Assembly (NCBI RefSeq): GCF_007858475.1
Contig: NZ_VIGX01000002.1
Span: 124,001 to 188,000, forward strand
Source of the DNA: Tsukamurella conjunctivitidis
GTDB taxonomy: Bacteria > Actinomycetota > Actinomycetes > Mycobacteriales > Mycobacteriaceae
Reading direction: 5' to 3'
DNA length: 64,000 nt
Under the pieces are notes generated by a model. That model did no database searches, was not told the DNA's origin, and saw only the letters and a list, made by a program, of their open reading frames with translations. Every line of letters starts with the position of its first letter. The stretch's first letter is position 1. Below are positions 24,999 through 34,425 of the stretch, piece by piece. A program made the position numbers and the translations under genes.

Positions 24999-25556
24999 AT
25001 GGCGCTGCGGCACGCGATCGAATCGACGCTCCTCGTGCTCGGGGAGGCCTCGGGCTACGACCTCTCCAAGGAGTTCGACGGCGCCCGCGCCAACTTCTGG
25101 GTGGCCACGCCGCAGCAGCTCTACCGCGAGCTGGACCGCATGGAGTCCGACGGTGCGATCGCCGCGCGGACCGTCGAACAGGAGAAGCGGCCCACCAAGC
25201 GCGTCTTCCGGCTCACCGATGCCGGGTGCGCTGAGCTCGCCGCGTTCACCGCGGCCGCGCCGCGCGCGACGGCGATCCGCGACGAGCTGATGGTGATGGT
25301 GCAGGCCGTCGAGGTCGGGGATCCGGCAGCGGTCGCCGGGGCCGTGCGCGCGCACCGCGCGACCTCGGCCGCGAAGCTCGCCTACTACGAGCGCATCGAG
25401 CGGACCTGGCTGGGCGGGCGCAGCCGCGACGAGCTCCTCGCCGACCGGCATCTGGGCGGGCCGTACCTCACCCTGCTCCGCGGCCTGCGCTTCGAGCGGG
25501 AGAACGTCGACTGGTGCGATCTCGCCCTGCCCGTCCTGGACGCGAGGATCGACTGA
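24999..25556 (+). CDS. PadR family transcriptional regulator
   Basis: A 185-residue PadR regulator. The winged HTH is LRHAIESTLLVLGEASGYDLSKEF..ATPQQLYRELDRMESDGAI, with the wing at KRPTKRVFRLTDAG; the C-terminal VirF-type helical domain mediates dimerisation. ATG 24999 lies 7 nt after TAGAAT (24986-24991), so the upstream ATG 24990 and TTG were not used. It is divergent from the SnoaL-like gene; the AT-rich gap between them is the presumed operator region, although no perfect dyad was found there. Confidence 0.88.
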   Translation: MALRHAIESTLLVLGEASGYDLSKEFDGARANFWVATPQQLYRELDRMESDGAIAARTVEQEKRPTKRVFRLTDAGCAELAAFTAAAPRATAIRDELMVMVQAVEVGDPAAVAGAVRAHRATSAAKLAYYERIERTWLGGRSRDELLADRHLGGPYLTLLRGLRFERENVDWCDLALPVLDARID

Positions 25557-25634
25557 CGCGCGGTTCCGCTATTCCGGCGTCGAACCGCCCGGGGTGTGTC
25601 ACACTGCGACAAGCTTCTAGGGGAGGGGCTCGTC

Positions 25635-26447
25635 ATGCAGGAGGACCGGGGACGACGCGCGCCCATCGTCGCGACGGCCGGAGGTGGGGCCGCGCTGTGC
25701 GCGCTCCTCGCCGTCTCGGCCTGCGGGGGCGGGGGCGCGACCACGACGACGGAGACGGTCACGGCGGCGCCGGCCGCGTCCTCGGCGGTGAACGCCCCGC
25801 CCGCGACGGGCGGCTCGAGCGCGTCGGCCGCAGCGCGGGCGATCGGCGAGGTGCCGGGCAGCGCCGGCGCCGCGAAGGCGTTGCGGCCCTGGCTCGCCGA
25901 CGTCACCGCCAAGGACCTCGGCGCGCTCACGTCGAAGTGCTGGACCCAGCCGCCGAGCGTCATCGCGGAGATGTACGGCGACGCCGCGAAGATCACCGAG
26001 GCCGTGTCGAAGCCCGGTGTGCTGGGCCAATTCGGGCCGACCTGGAAGAGCGCGACCACGACCGTCCAGCTGCGCCCGAGCGAGGTCGCTTCGGCGTACG
26101 GCTGCCCCGACGTCTACGCCACCGGCGGCACCGTGCCGCTGGAGAAGGCGCGGTACGCCGTCGTGCGCTACCTGGGCCGGCATGTCGGAAAGCCCGTCGA
26201 CGCCGCCGACGTCGAGGCGGACTACCCGCTGCTGTGCCAGGTGCGCAGCGGGACGCCGGACCTCTCCGAGGTCACCGGATTCGAGGCGAACCAGGTCGGG
26301 GCGCCCCGGGTGGTCCGGACCGAGTCGGCCACCGTGACCTCGGTGACCGCGCAGGTCGCGACCACGTCGGGCATCCGGAAGGCCGCCAACTTCACCCTCG
26401 ACCAGGGGCCCAACGGCTACTGCATCCGGAACCTGACCATCCGCTGA
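25635..26447 (+). CDS. Hypothetical lipoprotein
   Basis: A 270-residue exported protein of unknown function. The signal peptide carries lipobox LAVSAC (about residue 32), followed by a low-complexity Thr/Ala/Ser linker of some 45 residues and a globular domain with four cysteines (KCWTQPP, GCPDVY, LLCQV, GYCIRN), probably paired. ATG 25635 has GGGGAGG upstream; an earlier in-frame start at 25596 would add residues before the signal and is less likely. It is convergent with the pirin gene. Confidence 0.75.
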   Translation: MQEDRGRRAPIVATAGGGAALCALLAVSACGGGGATTTTETVTAAPAASSAVNAPPATGGSSASAAARAIGEVPGSAGAAKALRPWLADVTAKDLGALTSKCWTQPPSVIAEMYGDAAKITEAVSKPGVLGQFGPTWKSATTTVQLRPSEVASAYGCPDVYATGGTVPLEKARYAVVRYLGRHVGKPVDAADVEADYPLLCQVRSGTPDLSEVTGFEANQVGAPRVVRTESATVTSVTAQVATTSGIRKAANFTLDQGPNGYCIRNLTIR

Positions 26448-26493
26448 CGGGCGCGGCGCCGTGCCTGACGCCGCTCGACGTCCGGAACGCGGG

Positions 26494-27465
26494 TCAGCGC
26501 ACGACGTGCGGCATCAGCGCGTCGGGCGGGATCACGCCGAACTTCCCGGCGTTGTAGTCCTCGAGCGCCTGGATCAGTTCGGCCTTGGTGTTCATCACGA
26601 ACGGGCCGTACTGCACGACGGTCTCGCGGATCGGGCGCCCGCCCAGGATCAGCACCTCCATCGCGGGGCGGTGCGAGTCCTGCGATGCGTCGGCCGCGAC
26701 GGTGATCCGGTCGCCCGGGCCGAGCTGTGCGAGCTGGCCCTGGTGGATCGGATGATTCGCCGGCCCGACGGTGCCGCGTCCGCTGAGCACGTAGACGAGC
26801 GCATTGAAGTCGCGGTTCCAGGGCAGCGAGGCCTCGGCGCCGGGAGCGATGGTCGCGTGCACGAAGTTGATCGGCGTCCGGGTGGAGCCGGGGCCGGCGT
26901 GGCCGTCGACCTCGCCCGCGACGATGCGGATCAGCGCGCCGCCGTCCGGTGTCGTCACGAGGGTGGTCTCGCCGCCCTCGAGGTTCTGGTAGGCGGGCGT
27001 CGTGAACTTCTCCGCGGCGGGCAGGTTCACCCACAGCTGGATGCCGTGGAAAGTGCCGCCGGATTCGACGAGCTCGGCCGGCGGGGTCTCGATGTGCAGG
27101 ATGCCGGAGCCGGCGGTCATCCACTGGGTGGCGCCGTCCTGGATCAGTCCGCCGCCGCCGTGGCTGTCCTGGTGCTGGAACAGGCCGTCGATCATGTAGG
27201 TCACGGTCTCGAAGCCGCGGTGCGGGTGCCAGTTCGTGCCCTTGGGCTCGCCGGGCTCGTACTCGACCTCGCCCATCTGGTCCATGTGGATGAACGGGTC
27301 GAGGTCGCGCGGGTGCACCCCGGCGAAGGCGCGGACGACGGGAAAACCCTCGCCCTCGTGGCCGCGGGGGCCGGTGGTGATCCGCCGGACGGGGCGCTCC
27401 GTGTCCGACGGTGCCGCCGCGGCGATGCGGGGCAGGGTCAGGGTGTCTGCGGTGACGGCGGGCAT
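26494..27465 (-). CDS. Pirin family protein
   Basis: A 323-residue bicupin. The N-terminal cupin has the metal-binding pattern DPFIHMDQMGE and WHPHRGFETVTYMIDG, followed by GGGLIQDGATQWMTAGSGILHIE, which is diagnostic of pirins. The C-terminal half carries the second cupin (GRGTVGPANHPIHQGQLAQLGPGD). Bacterial pirins are iron proteins; some have quercetinase activity and others modulate enzymes. ATG 27465 has GAGGAGGACGAC upstream. A 20-bp near-perfect palindrome lies in its promoter region. Confidence 0.9.
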   Translation of the reverse strand: MPAVTADTLTLPRIAAAAPSDTERPVRRITTGPRGHEGEGFPVVRAFAGVHPRDLDPFIHMDQMGEVEYEPGEPKGTNWHPHRGFETVTYMIDGLFQHQDSHGGGGLIQDGATQWMTAGSGILHIETPPAELVESGGTFHGIQLWVNLPAAEKFTTPAYQNLEGGETTLVTTPDGGALIRIVAGEVDGHAGPGSTRTPINFVHATIAPGAEASLPWNRDFNALVYVLSGRGTVGPANHPIHQGQLAQLGPGDRITVAADASQDSHRPAMEVLILGGRPIRETVVQYGPFVMNTKAELIQALEDYNAGKFGVIPPDALMPHVVR

Positions 27466-27506
27466 GTCGTCCTCCTCGGGTGGCTGGTGACGCTGACACT
27501 ACCATC

Positions 27507-27526
27507 AACCGGACTGCAGTCCGATT
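27507..27526 (-). promoter_or_regulatory. Palindromic operator upstream of pirin
   Basis: AACCGGACTGCAGTCCGATT contains a perfect 14-bp core (CGGACTGCAGTCCG, 27510-27523) and is symmetric at 18 of 20 positions overall. It lies about 42 bp before the pirin start. Its shape suits a TetR- or MarR-type protein, but no such gene is adjacent. Confidence 0.55.
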
Positions 27527-27637
27527 AATTCCTGGAACGCAACTCCGCCCACGATTCGATTTGACGAGACGGGATCGCCACGCGGACCGAAGGTCGCCGC
27601 TACTGTAGGTCGAATTAGAGGTCGAACAGAGGATGGC

Positions 27638-28240
27638 GTGGTGGAATCAGTTGTGGTGGAGGAACTGCGGGAGCTGATCGAAGCTCTGGCGTACGAGCGG
27701 GCGCGTACGGCGGAAGAAGAGGGTGAGTCGCTCGACGTCCATCTGCAGTACCAGGACGATGGCGACATCGTCGCGCGCGCCGTGCCCTTGCCTCCTGCGA
27801 CGGAGTCGGAGATCGCCGAAGCGGAAAGGGCCCTCGGGCGTTCGTATCCCGCGGAGTACGCGGCACTCCTCTCCGTCGCCAACGGCTTCCCCGACTATCT
27901 CTTCGGAGAGGTGCTGCTCGGTACGGGCGGAGTCGGCACCGCGGGCGTCGCGGGGATCCCCGAGGGATATCCCGCAACGGTCTGGGGAATCGCGCGGGAG
28001 TACATCGATGAGTGGTACGAATCCCACGAGGGACCGCTGGAACACAGCCCCGTCGACCGGGCCGACTGCATCCCCCTCGTCTCCGACGACAACGCGTCTG
28101 GTGCGGTGTACGTCGTCGCGACCAGCGGCCCGGGCTGGGAGGGCGGCACCGTCGTCGGTATCAGTGGCGAAGGTATCGAGCGCTACGGGAGCATCCGCGA
28201 GTTCCTGCGCGCCCGACTCGCGTTGACGCGGGAGGCGTGA
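27638..28240 (+). CDS. SMI1/KNR4 (SUKH) family protein
   Basis: A 200-residue SUKH-superfamily protein. After a helical N-terminus, the domain core runs from PPATESEIAEAERALGRSYPAEYAALLSVANGFP through FGEVLLG and IPLVSDDNASGAVYVV to the C-terminal helix SIREFLRARL. Many bacterial SUKH proteins are immunity proteins that neutralise polymorphic toxins; others are housekeeping. No toxin gene is visible nearby. GTG 27638 has AGAGG upstream; GTG 27641 is an alternative. TACTGT near 27601 is a possible -10. Confidence 0.78.
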   Translation: MVESVVVEELRELIEALAYERARTAEEEGESLDVHLQYQDDGDIVARAVPLPPATESEIAEAERALGRSYPAEYAALLSVANGFPDYLFGEVLLGTGGVGTAGVAGIPEGYPATVWGIAREYIDEWYESHEGPLEHSPVDRADCIPLVSDDNASGAVYVVATSGPGWEGGTVVGISGEGIERYGSIREFLRARLALTREA

Positions 28241-28256
28241 CGCTACCCTCGAACTC

Positions 28257-29111
28257 GTGACTCGATCAGTGGGCTTGGCCGTCTCGTACGACGGCACGGA
28301 GATCTTCTACGTCGACTACGCGGAGGGGGCCGATCCGGCGAAGCCGGCGTTCCTGCTGGTCCACGGCTGGTCCGCGAGTTCGGACTCGTGGGGCGCGCCG
28401 TTCATCGGCGAGCTGACGGCCGCCGGGCACCGGGTGGTGGCGGTGGACAACCGCGGCCACGGGCGCAGCTCGGTCCCCGACTCCGACCACCCCTATTCGA
28501 CGGAGCGCTTCGCCGACGACCTCGCCGTCGTCCGCCGCGACCTGGGCCTGACCGACGTCATCCTGGTCGGCTGGTCCTACGGCGGCCTGATCATCGCCGA
28601 CCACCTCGCGACCCACGGCATCGAGGGGGTCCGCGCCGTCGGCCTCATCGGCGCGATCACGTCCATCGGCGGCTCCAAGGAGTCCGGCCCGTTCCCCGGC
28701 GGCGTCACCGGCGAGTCCATGAACGCCGCGCTGCCGGCCGCGCTGTCCGCGCACCCCGGCAAGGCCATCACCGCGCTGGCGAAGCTGCGCATGCTGCCGC
28801 ACGGCTTCGACCAGGAGGCGCTGGGTCCGGTCGCCCAGCAGCAGTTCGGCATCGCGCTCTCCACGCCCCCCGCGGTGCGCGGCGGGCTGTTCCGGCGCAC
28901 CGTCGACCACGACGCGGACCTGGCGCGCTGGACGTTCCCGGTGCTGGTCCAGCACGGAAAGGACGACGAGGTGGTGGCGCCGTCGACCGCGGAGCACCAC
29001 GCGCGGATCCTGCCGAACGCGACGCTGTCCTGGTGGGACGGCGGCGGCCACGCGCCTTTCGTCGTGGACCCCGCCCGCAGTGCCCGCGAGCTCCTCGATC
29101 TGCGGGGTTAA
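28257..29111 (+). CDS. Alpha/beta hydrolase
   Basis: A 284-residue hydrolase with an oxyanion loop in LLVHGWSAS, nucleophile elbow GWSYGG (near residue 103), acid in the [10 protein letters not shown] strand-loop and His in GGHAPF. The pattern suggests an esterase, haloperoxidase-like or lactonase enzyme; the substrate is unknown. GTG 28257 lies 7 nt after TACCCT (28244-28249), so translation probably starts on a leaderless mRNA. mshA follows 10 bp later but has its own -10 inside the end of this gene. Confidence 0.83.
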   Translation: MTRSVGLAVSYDGTEIFYVDYAEGADPAKPAFLLVHGWSASSDSWGAPFIGELTAAGHRVVAVDNRGHGRSSVPDSDHPYSTERFADDLAVVRRDLGLTDVILVGWSYGGLIIADHLATHGIEGVRAVGLIGAITSIGGSKESGPFPGGVTGESMNAALPAALSAHPGKAITALAKLRMLPHGFDQEALGPVAQQQFGIALSTPPAVRGGLFRRTVDHDADLARWTFPVLVQHGKDDEVVAPSTAEHHARILPNATLSWWDGGGHAPFVVDPARSARELLDLRG

Positions 29112-29121
29112 GCTGGACGGC

Positions 29122-30435
29122 GTGCCTACTGGGAAGCTCGCGGCCCCCGTGCCGCGCCGGATCGCGGTGCTGTCGGTGCACACGTCGCCGCTGGCCCAGC
29201 CGGGCACCGGCGACGCGGGCGGCATGAACGTCTACATCTGGCAGACGTCCCTCGAGCTCGCGAAGCGCGGGATCGAGGTCGAGATCTTCACCCGCGCCAC
29301 CGCCTCCTCGGACCAGCCGATCGTCGAGGCCGCGCCGGGCATCCGGGTACGCAACATCGTCGCGGGGCCCTTCGAGGGCCTGGACAAGACGGACCTGCCG
29401 GCGCAGCTGTGCGCGTTCGCGGCCGGAGTGCAGCGCGCCGAGGCCCGCGAGGAGCCCGGCTACTTCGACCTCATCCACTCGCACTACTGGCTGTCCGGCC
29501 AGGTCGGCTGGCTCGCCCGCGACCGCTGGGGCGTGCCGCTGGTGCACACGGCGCACACCCTCGCCGCCGTGAAGAACGACGCCCTCGCCATCGGCGACAC
29601 CGCGGAGCCCCAGGCCCGCCTCATCGGCGAGCAGCAGGTCTCCGACGAGGCCGACCGGCTCATCGTCAACACCGAGGTCGAAGCCGGCCAGCTCGCTCGG
29701 ATCCACGACGTGTCGCCCGACCGCATCGACGTCGTCTACCCGGGCGCCGACCTGAACACCTACGCCCCCGGCGACGGCTCGGCCGCTCGTCGTGAGCTCG
29801 GCATCGCACCCGACGAGATCGTGCTCACCTTCGTGGGCCGGATCCAGCCGCACAAGGCGCCCGACCTGCTGCTCCGCGCCGCCGCGCCGCTGATCACGGC
29901 GCACCCCGAGCGCCGCATCCGACTGCTGGTGATCGGCGGACCGTCGGGGACGGGCCTGGAGCGGCCCGACGCGCTGATCGCGCTGGCCCGCGAACTCGGC
30001 ATCGAGCACGCGGTCACCTTCGGGCCGCCGCGCCCGCCCGCGGGCCTCGCCGAGGTCTACCGCGCCTCCGACGTGGTCGTCGTCCCCAGTTACTCCGAGT
30101 CCTTCGGCCTCGTCGCCGTGGAGGCGCAGGCCTGCGGCACGCCCGTCGTGGCCGCGAAGGTCGGTGGCCTGCCGGTCGCCGTCGCCGACGGTGTCTCGGG
30201 TCGCCTGGTGGACGGGCACGAGCCGCAGGTCTGGACCGCGGTGCTCGACGAACTCACGGCGGATGCGGAACTGCGGCACAGGCTTTCCGACGGTGCCGCG
30301 GCGCACGCGCAGCAGTTCTCGTGGGCGCGTACGGCCGACGGGCTGCTCGACAGTTACGGACGGGCGATCGAGGCGCGGCGGGCCGCGGCGCAGACCGTGC
30401 GCCGGCGCCGCCGCAGGACGGGAGTGCGGATATGA
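29122..30435 (+). CDS. mshA: D-inositol-3-phosphate glycosyltransferase MshA
   Basis: A 437-residue GT4-family enzyme that transfers GlcNAc from UDP-GlcNAc to 1L-myo-inositol 1-phosphate, the first step of mycothiol synthesis. The N-terminal domain has [22 protein letters not shown] (acceptor and phosphate site) and the C-terminal domain has [16 protein letters not shown] and the E-x7-E motif [17 protein letters not shown] 29122 is 7 nt after TAAGCT (29109-29114), which overlaps the end of the hydrolase gene. It overlaps ybjN by ATGA, as in Rv0486-Rv0487. Confidence 0.96.
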   Translation: MPTGKLAAPVPRRIAVLSVHTSPLAQPGTGDAGGMNVYIWQTSLELAKRGIEVEIFTRATASSDQPIVEAAPGIRVRNIVAGPFEGLDKTDLPAQLCAFAAGVQRAEAREEPGYFDLIHSHYWLSGQVGWLARDRWGVPLVHTAHTLAAVKNDALAIGDTAEPQARLIGEQQVSDEADRLIVNTEVEAGQLARIHDVSPDRIDVVYPGADLNTYAPGDGSAARRELGIAPDEIVLTFVGRIQPHKAPDLLLRAAAPLITAHPERRIRLLVIGGPSGTGLERPDALIALARELGIEHAVTFGPPRPPAGLAEVYRASDVVVVPSYSESFGLVAVEAQACGTPVVAAKVGGLPVAVADGVSGRLVDGHEPQVWTAVLDELTADAELRHRLSDGAAAHAQQFSWARTADGLLDSYGRAIEARRAAAQTVRRRRRRTGVRI

Positions 30436-30977
30436 CGTTGACGCCGGAGCAGATCGAGGCTGCGCTGGACGATCGCGAGTTGGACTACGTCCGCCGCGAG
30501 GCCTCGGGCAGCGACGTGGCGAACTACATCATCGAGTTGCCGGGGGTGAAGAAGCTCAAGACCACGACGCTGCTCACGCTGGGCGTGCACGGCGCGCGGG
30601 TGGAGGCCTTCGTCTGCAGGCACGTCGACGAGAACTTCGAGGGCGTGTACCGCTATCTGCTGCAACGGAACCGGCGGCTCTACGGGGTGTCGTACACCCT
30701 GGACAACGCGGGCGACATCTACCTCACCGGACGATTCGCCGAGGTGACCGAGGACGAGCTCGATCGCGTCCTCGGTCAGATCCTCGAGGCCGCCGACGGC
30801 GACTTCAACACCCTGCTCGAGCTCGGCTTCTCCACCGCGATCCGCCGCGAGTACGACTGGCGTATCTCTCGCGGCGAACCGCTGTGGAATCTCAAGCCGT
30901 TCGAGCACATGTTGGAGGGGTTTCCTCAGTTCGAGCCGAATCCGTTGCCGGAGCGGAAGCCTCGGAAGAAGCAGTAG
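30432..30977 (+). CDS. YbjN domain-containing protein (Rv0487-like)
   Basis: A 181-residue cytosolic protein of the YbjN/type III secretion chaperone-like superfamily. [25 protein letters not shown] leads into the sheet with [26 protein letters not shown] and [28 protein letters not shown]. It always follows mshA in mycobacteria (Rv0487); its role is unknown. Translation is coupled to mshA by ATGA. The last 86 bp overlap, in antisense, the 3' end of the MFS gene on the other strand. Confidence 0.82.
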   Translation: MTLTPEQIEAALDDRELDYVRREASGSDVANYIIELPGVKKLKTTTLLTLGVHGARVEAFVCRHVDENFEGVYRYLLQRNRRLYGVSYTLDNAGDIYLTGRFAEVTEDELDRVLGQILEAADGDFNTLLELGFSTAIRREYDWRISRGEPLWNLKPFEHMLEGFPQFEPNPLPERKPRKKQ

Positions 30978-32394
30978 CGGAGTTCCGCGGGATCGCCAGC
31001 GCGACCACGGCGGCGACGGCGGCGACGACGCCCGCGATCACGAACGAGGTGGTGAACGCCGACTCGGCGGGCAGCTCTACCGCGCGCGGCGTGCCGGCGC
31101 CCAGGGTGATCGTGGAGCGGGTGAGGACGGTCGCCATCACGGCGGAGGCGACCGCGGTGCCCATCGACCGCATGAGCGAGTTGAGGCCGTTCGCGGCGGC
31201 CGACTCGGTCTCCGGGACGTTGCCCATGATGAGGGCGGGCATCGCCGAATAGGCCACGCCCACACCGCCGAAGACGATCATCGAGCCGAGCGACATCTTC
31301 CACGTGGCGTCCGTCAGGCCGAGCAGGGAGAAGTAGCCGATCGCCGACATGGCGGCGCCGATCGCGAGCGTCAGCCGCGCGCCGATCCGCTTGGTCAGTA
31401 GCGCGGAGACGGGGGACAGCGCCATCATCACGAGTCCGCCCGGCACCATCCACAGGCCCGCGTTCAGCATCGTCAGGCCGAGCCCGTAGCCCGTGGCCTC
31501 GGGGATCTGCAGCAGCTGCGGCATCGTCAGCATGAGCGAGAACATCGCGAAGCCGACCATGATCGACGCGAGGTTGGTCAGCAGGATCGGGCGGCGCGCC
31601 GAGATCCGCAGGTCCACCAAGGATTCCTGGGTGCGCAGCTCCCACCATCCCCACAGAACGAGCACGCCGGCTCCGCCGATGGCGCAGCCGATCGTGGCCG
31701 CGGACGTCCAACCCCAGCTCTGCCCCTTGGTGATCGAGAGCAGCACGGAGACCAGGCCCACGCTGAGGCCGACGGTGCCGACCACGTCGAACTTCCCGGG
31801 GTTGAGGTTGGGCGATTCGGGGACCACCACGTACACCAGCCCGAGGGTGATCACGCCGAGCGCGAGCGAGAACCAGAACAGCGTGTGGTAGTCGAAGTGC
31901 TCGGAGATATAGGCGCCGAACGGGATACCGATCGCGCCGCCCACGCCGAGCATCGCCGACATGAGCGCGACCGCACCGGGGATCTTCCGGGCGTGCAGCT
32001 CGTCGCGCATGAGCGAGATGCCCACCGGAACCAGGCCCATCGCGAAGCCCTGGAACGAGCGGCCCACGACGGTGAGCAGCAGCGTGTGCGAGAGCGCGCA
32101 GATGAGCGAGCCGGCGATGAGGCTCAGCAGGCTGGTGAGCAGGATCAGGCGCTTGCCGTACATGTCGCCGAGGCGGCCCGCGATGGGCATGGCGACCGAC
32201 GAGGCGAGCAGCGTCGAGGTGATGACCCACGAGGCGTTGTCGGCCGTGGTGTCGAGCAGGTGCGGCAGCTGGCCGACGAGCGGTACCACCAGCGACTGCA
32301 TGAGGGAGGCGAGGAGTCCGCCGAGGCACAGGACGGCGATGAGGATCCCGTCCGACGGGGCCCCGGCGCGGGTCTTTCGGAGCATGTCTGTCAT
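30892..32394 (-). CDS. MFS transporter, drug:H+ antiporter type
   Basis: A 500-residue major facilitator with about 14 membrane helices, as in the DHA2 (EmrB/QacA) branch. Motif A appears as GRLGDMYGKRLILL, and the family stretch SWVITSTLLASSVAMPIAGRL lies in helix 2. Substrates are presumably hydrophobic drugs or lipids. ATG 32394 follows TACCGT (32407-32402) by 7 nt and was preferred over a longer frame that begins at 32430 upstream of that promoter. The Ser/Glu/Thr-rich C-terminal tail is encoded antisense to the ybjN end. Confidence 0.88.
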   Translation of the reverse strand: MTDMLRKTRAGAPSDGILIAVLCLGGLLASLMQSLVVPLVGQLPHLLDTTADNASWVITSTLLASSVAMPIAGRLGDMYGKRLILLTSLLSLIAGSLICALSHTLLLTVVGRSFQGFAMGLVPVGISLMRDELHARKIPGAVALMSAMLGVGGAIGIPFGAYISEHFDYHTLFWFSLALGVITLGLVYVVVPESPNLNPGKFDVVGTVGLSVGLVSVLLSITKGQSWGWTSAATIGCAIGGAGVLVLWGWWELRTQESLVDLRISARRPILLTNLASIMVGFAMFSLMLTMPQLLQIPEATGYGLGLTMLNAGLWMVPGGLVMMALSPVSALLTKRIGARLTLAIGAAMSAIGYFSLLGLTDATWKMSLGSMIVFGGVGVAYSAMPALIMGNVPETESAAANGLNSLMRSMGTAVASAVMATVLTRSTITLGAGTPRAVELPAESAFTTSFVIAGVVAAVAAVVALAIPRNSATASSEASAPATDSARTEETPPTCARTA

Positions 32395-32489
32395 GCCGCA
32401 GACGGTAGTTGCAGAATACAACTCAAGCAACCGGTTGCGGCGTGCGTCACCTCCGGCGGGGGTACTGTGACGTGCATTAATGTGGGGTC

Positions 32490-33083
32490 ATGAACCACCG
32501 CGATTCGGGCTTTTCGCCCGTCGGCGCGCCGCGTCCCTGGCCCGTTCCCGGAACGCCGCCGGTGGCGCCGCGACCCCGGACCGGCCGTGCCGGGATCTGG
32601 GTCGGCGCCGGACTGCTGGTCCTGGCGGTCGTGGTGCCGCTGACGCTCGTGCTCACCGTGGTCGTTCCCGCGTGGGATCTCGACCGCCGGTCCGTCCCCG
32701 CCGACGGTGCGCCGCACGGCCTCGTGCTGCCCGCGCACGCCGATTACGCGCTGTACTCGAGCAACTCGCCCGAGTGGGGCGCGTTCGACCCGGCCTGCCG
32801 GGCGACCGACGGGGCGGGTGGCGCGATCGACCTCCGGTCGCAGTCCGGGACCACGACCGTCGCGGGCTGGAAGGTGCTGCGTCGCTTCGATACCGGGTCC
32901 GGAATGCTCGTCCTCACCTGTGACTCGCCGGACGGAACGTTGCAGCACGTCGAGGTCGGCAGGGCCCCGCGCATCGGCCCGATGATCGGCGGTGTCTTCG
33001 GTGCGATCGGCCTCGCCGGGCTGTTCGGCCTCGCCGGGCTCGTCTGCATCGTCGTCACCGTCGTCCGGCGGTCCCGTCGGTGA
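32490..33083 (+). CDS. Two-helix membrane protein, first of a paralogous pair
   Basis: A 197-residue protein with a Pro-rich cytosolic head, a membrane helix (about 34-57), an extracytoplasmic domain and a second helix (about 165-190) with a basic end. The ectodomain begins RSVPADGAPHGLVLPAHADYALY and holds two cysteines. The next gene encodes the same layout and starts its ectodomain with a matching phrase, so they are tandem paralogues. Function unknown. ATG 32490 lies 6 nt after TAATGT (32478-32483). Confidence 0.7.
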   Translation: MNHRDSGFSPVGAPRPWPVPGTPPVAPRPRTGRAGIWVGAGLLVLAVVVPLTLVLTVVVPAWDLDRRSVPADGAPHGLVLPAHADYALYSSNSPEWGAFDPACRATDGAGGAIDLRSQSGTTTVAGWKVLRRFDTGSGMLVLTCDSPDGTLQHVEVGRAPRIGPMIGGVFGAIGLAGLFGLAGLVCIVVTVVRRSRR

Positions 33084-33592
33084 GCCCCGCGACGAAGATT
33101 CGCGCCGGCGCCGCGATGATCCTCGGGGCGGTCGTGGTGCCGATCCTGCTGGTGCTCACGTTCACGCTGCCGCAGTTCCGGCTCGACGCGCACTCGATCC
33201 CGCTCGACGGCGCGCCGCACGCCGTGGAGCTGCCCGCCGGTGCGGAGTACGCCGTCCTCGCGGCGACGCGGACGAAGGAGGGCGCGCCGTCGTGCGCGCT
33301 GACCGGGCCCGACGGTGCGCCGATCGCGCTGCGTGAGGTGTCCGGGGGTGTCACGGTGGAGAACCGGATGGTGCTACGGGTCTTCGACACGGGAACCGGC
33401 GGGGTCACCGCGACCTGCCCGCCGACGCCGGGCTACTCGGAGGTCGTGCTCGGGAAGCGGCCCGATATGGCGCGGCTCCTCGGCGGCATCTTCGGGGCCT
33501 TCGGGTTCGCGCTGCTGGTCGGCGGCGCGGGGCTGGTGCTGCTCATCGGTGGCCTTCGGGGCCGTGCGCGCGACGCCGAAAGTTGGTTATGA
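33080..33592 (+). CDS. Two-helix membrane protein, second of a paralogous pair
   Basis: A 170-residue protein with membrane helices at about 10-30 and 135-160 enclosing an ectodomain that begins HSIPLDGAPHAVELPAGAEYAVL, clearly related to the upstream protein, and also has two cysteines. It lacks the Pro-rich N-terminal head. GTG 33080 overlaps the previous stop as GTGA, so the two are translated together, suggesting subunits of one complex. No characterised family was recognised. Confidence 0.7.
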   Translation: MSPATKIRAGAAMILGAVVVPILLVLTFTLPQFRLDAHSIPLDGAPHAVELPAGAEYAVLAATRTKEGAPSCALTGPDGAPIALREVSGGVTVENRMVLRVFDTGTGGVTATCPPTPGYSEVVLGKRPDMARLLGGIFGAFGFALLVGGAGLVLLIGGLRGRARDAESWL

Positions 33593-33645
33593 CCAGTTTG
33601 GCTGATCTGCGGGTATCCGGAGCTCACACCCCTTAGGATGGCCCC

Positions 33646-34425
33646 ATGGAAATCGTGATCCGCCCGACTCCCGCCGACGTCGCCGTCACCGCCGCCGACA
33701 TCGTGGCAGACCACGTGCGCCGTGGTCCCGCGGTGCTCGGGCTGGCCACCGGATCCACCCCGCTCGCCACCTATCAGGAGCTCATCCGCCGCCACCGGGA
33801 CGAGGGTCTCAGCTTCGCCGACTGCGTCTCCTTCAACCTGGACGAGTACGTCGGCCTGCCGAAGGGGCACCCCGAGAGCTATCGCGAGGTGATCCGCAAG
33901 GAGTTCACCTCGCACGTCGACATCCCGGACGGCAAGGTCGAGGGGCCCGACGGCACCGCCGCGGACATCGCGTCCGAGGCGCAGCGGTACGAGGACGCGA
34001 TCAAGGCCGCGGGCGGCGTGGACGTGCAGCTGCTCGGCATCGGCACGGACGGCCACATCGGTTTCAACGAGCCCGTCTCCTCGCTGGCCTCGCGCACCCG
34101 GATCAAGACGCTCACCACGCAGACCCGCGAGGACAACGCGCGGTTCTTCGCGTCCATCGACGAGGTGCCCATTCACGTGCTCACGCAAGGCCTCGGCACC
34201 ATCTCCGAGGCCGGGCACCTGCTGCTGCTCGCCACGGGGGAGGGCAAGGCCGAGGCGATAGCCGCCACCGTCGAGGGGCCCGTCGCCGCGATCAACCCCG
34301 CATCGGTGCTCCAGTTCCATCCGCACGTCACCGTCGTCATCGACGAGGCCGCCGCGTCGCGGCTGCGGCTCAAGGACTACTACGTGCACGTGCTCGCCAA
34401 CAAGCCGGCGAACCAGCCCTTCTAG
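33646..34425 (+). CDS. nagB: Glucosamine-6-phosphate deaminase
   Basis: A 259-residue NagB-type enzyme converting glucosamine-6-phosphate to fructose-6-phosphate and ammonia. The phosphate loop is [13 protein letters not shown], the catalytic Asp lies in [18 protein letters not shown], and the [13 protein letters not shown] loop carries the active-site Asp-His and Glu. ATG 33646 follows TAGGAT (33634-33639) by 6 nt. No nagA or PTS genes are adjacent. Its 3' end overlaps the convergent TetR gene by 4 bp. Confidence 0.95.
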   Translation: MEIVIRPTPADVAVTAADIVADHVRRGPAVLGLATGSTPLATYQELIRRHRDEGLSFADCVSFNLDEYVGLPKGHPESYREVIRKEFTSHVDIPDGKVEGPDGTAADIASEAQRYEDAIKAAGGVDVQLLGIGTDGHIGFNEPVSSLASRTRIKTLTTQTREDNARFFASIDEVPIHVLTQGLGTISEAGHLLLLATGEGKAEAIAATVEGPVAAINPASVLQFHPHVTVVIDEAAASRLRLKDYYVHVLANKPANQPF

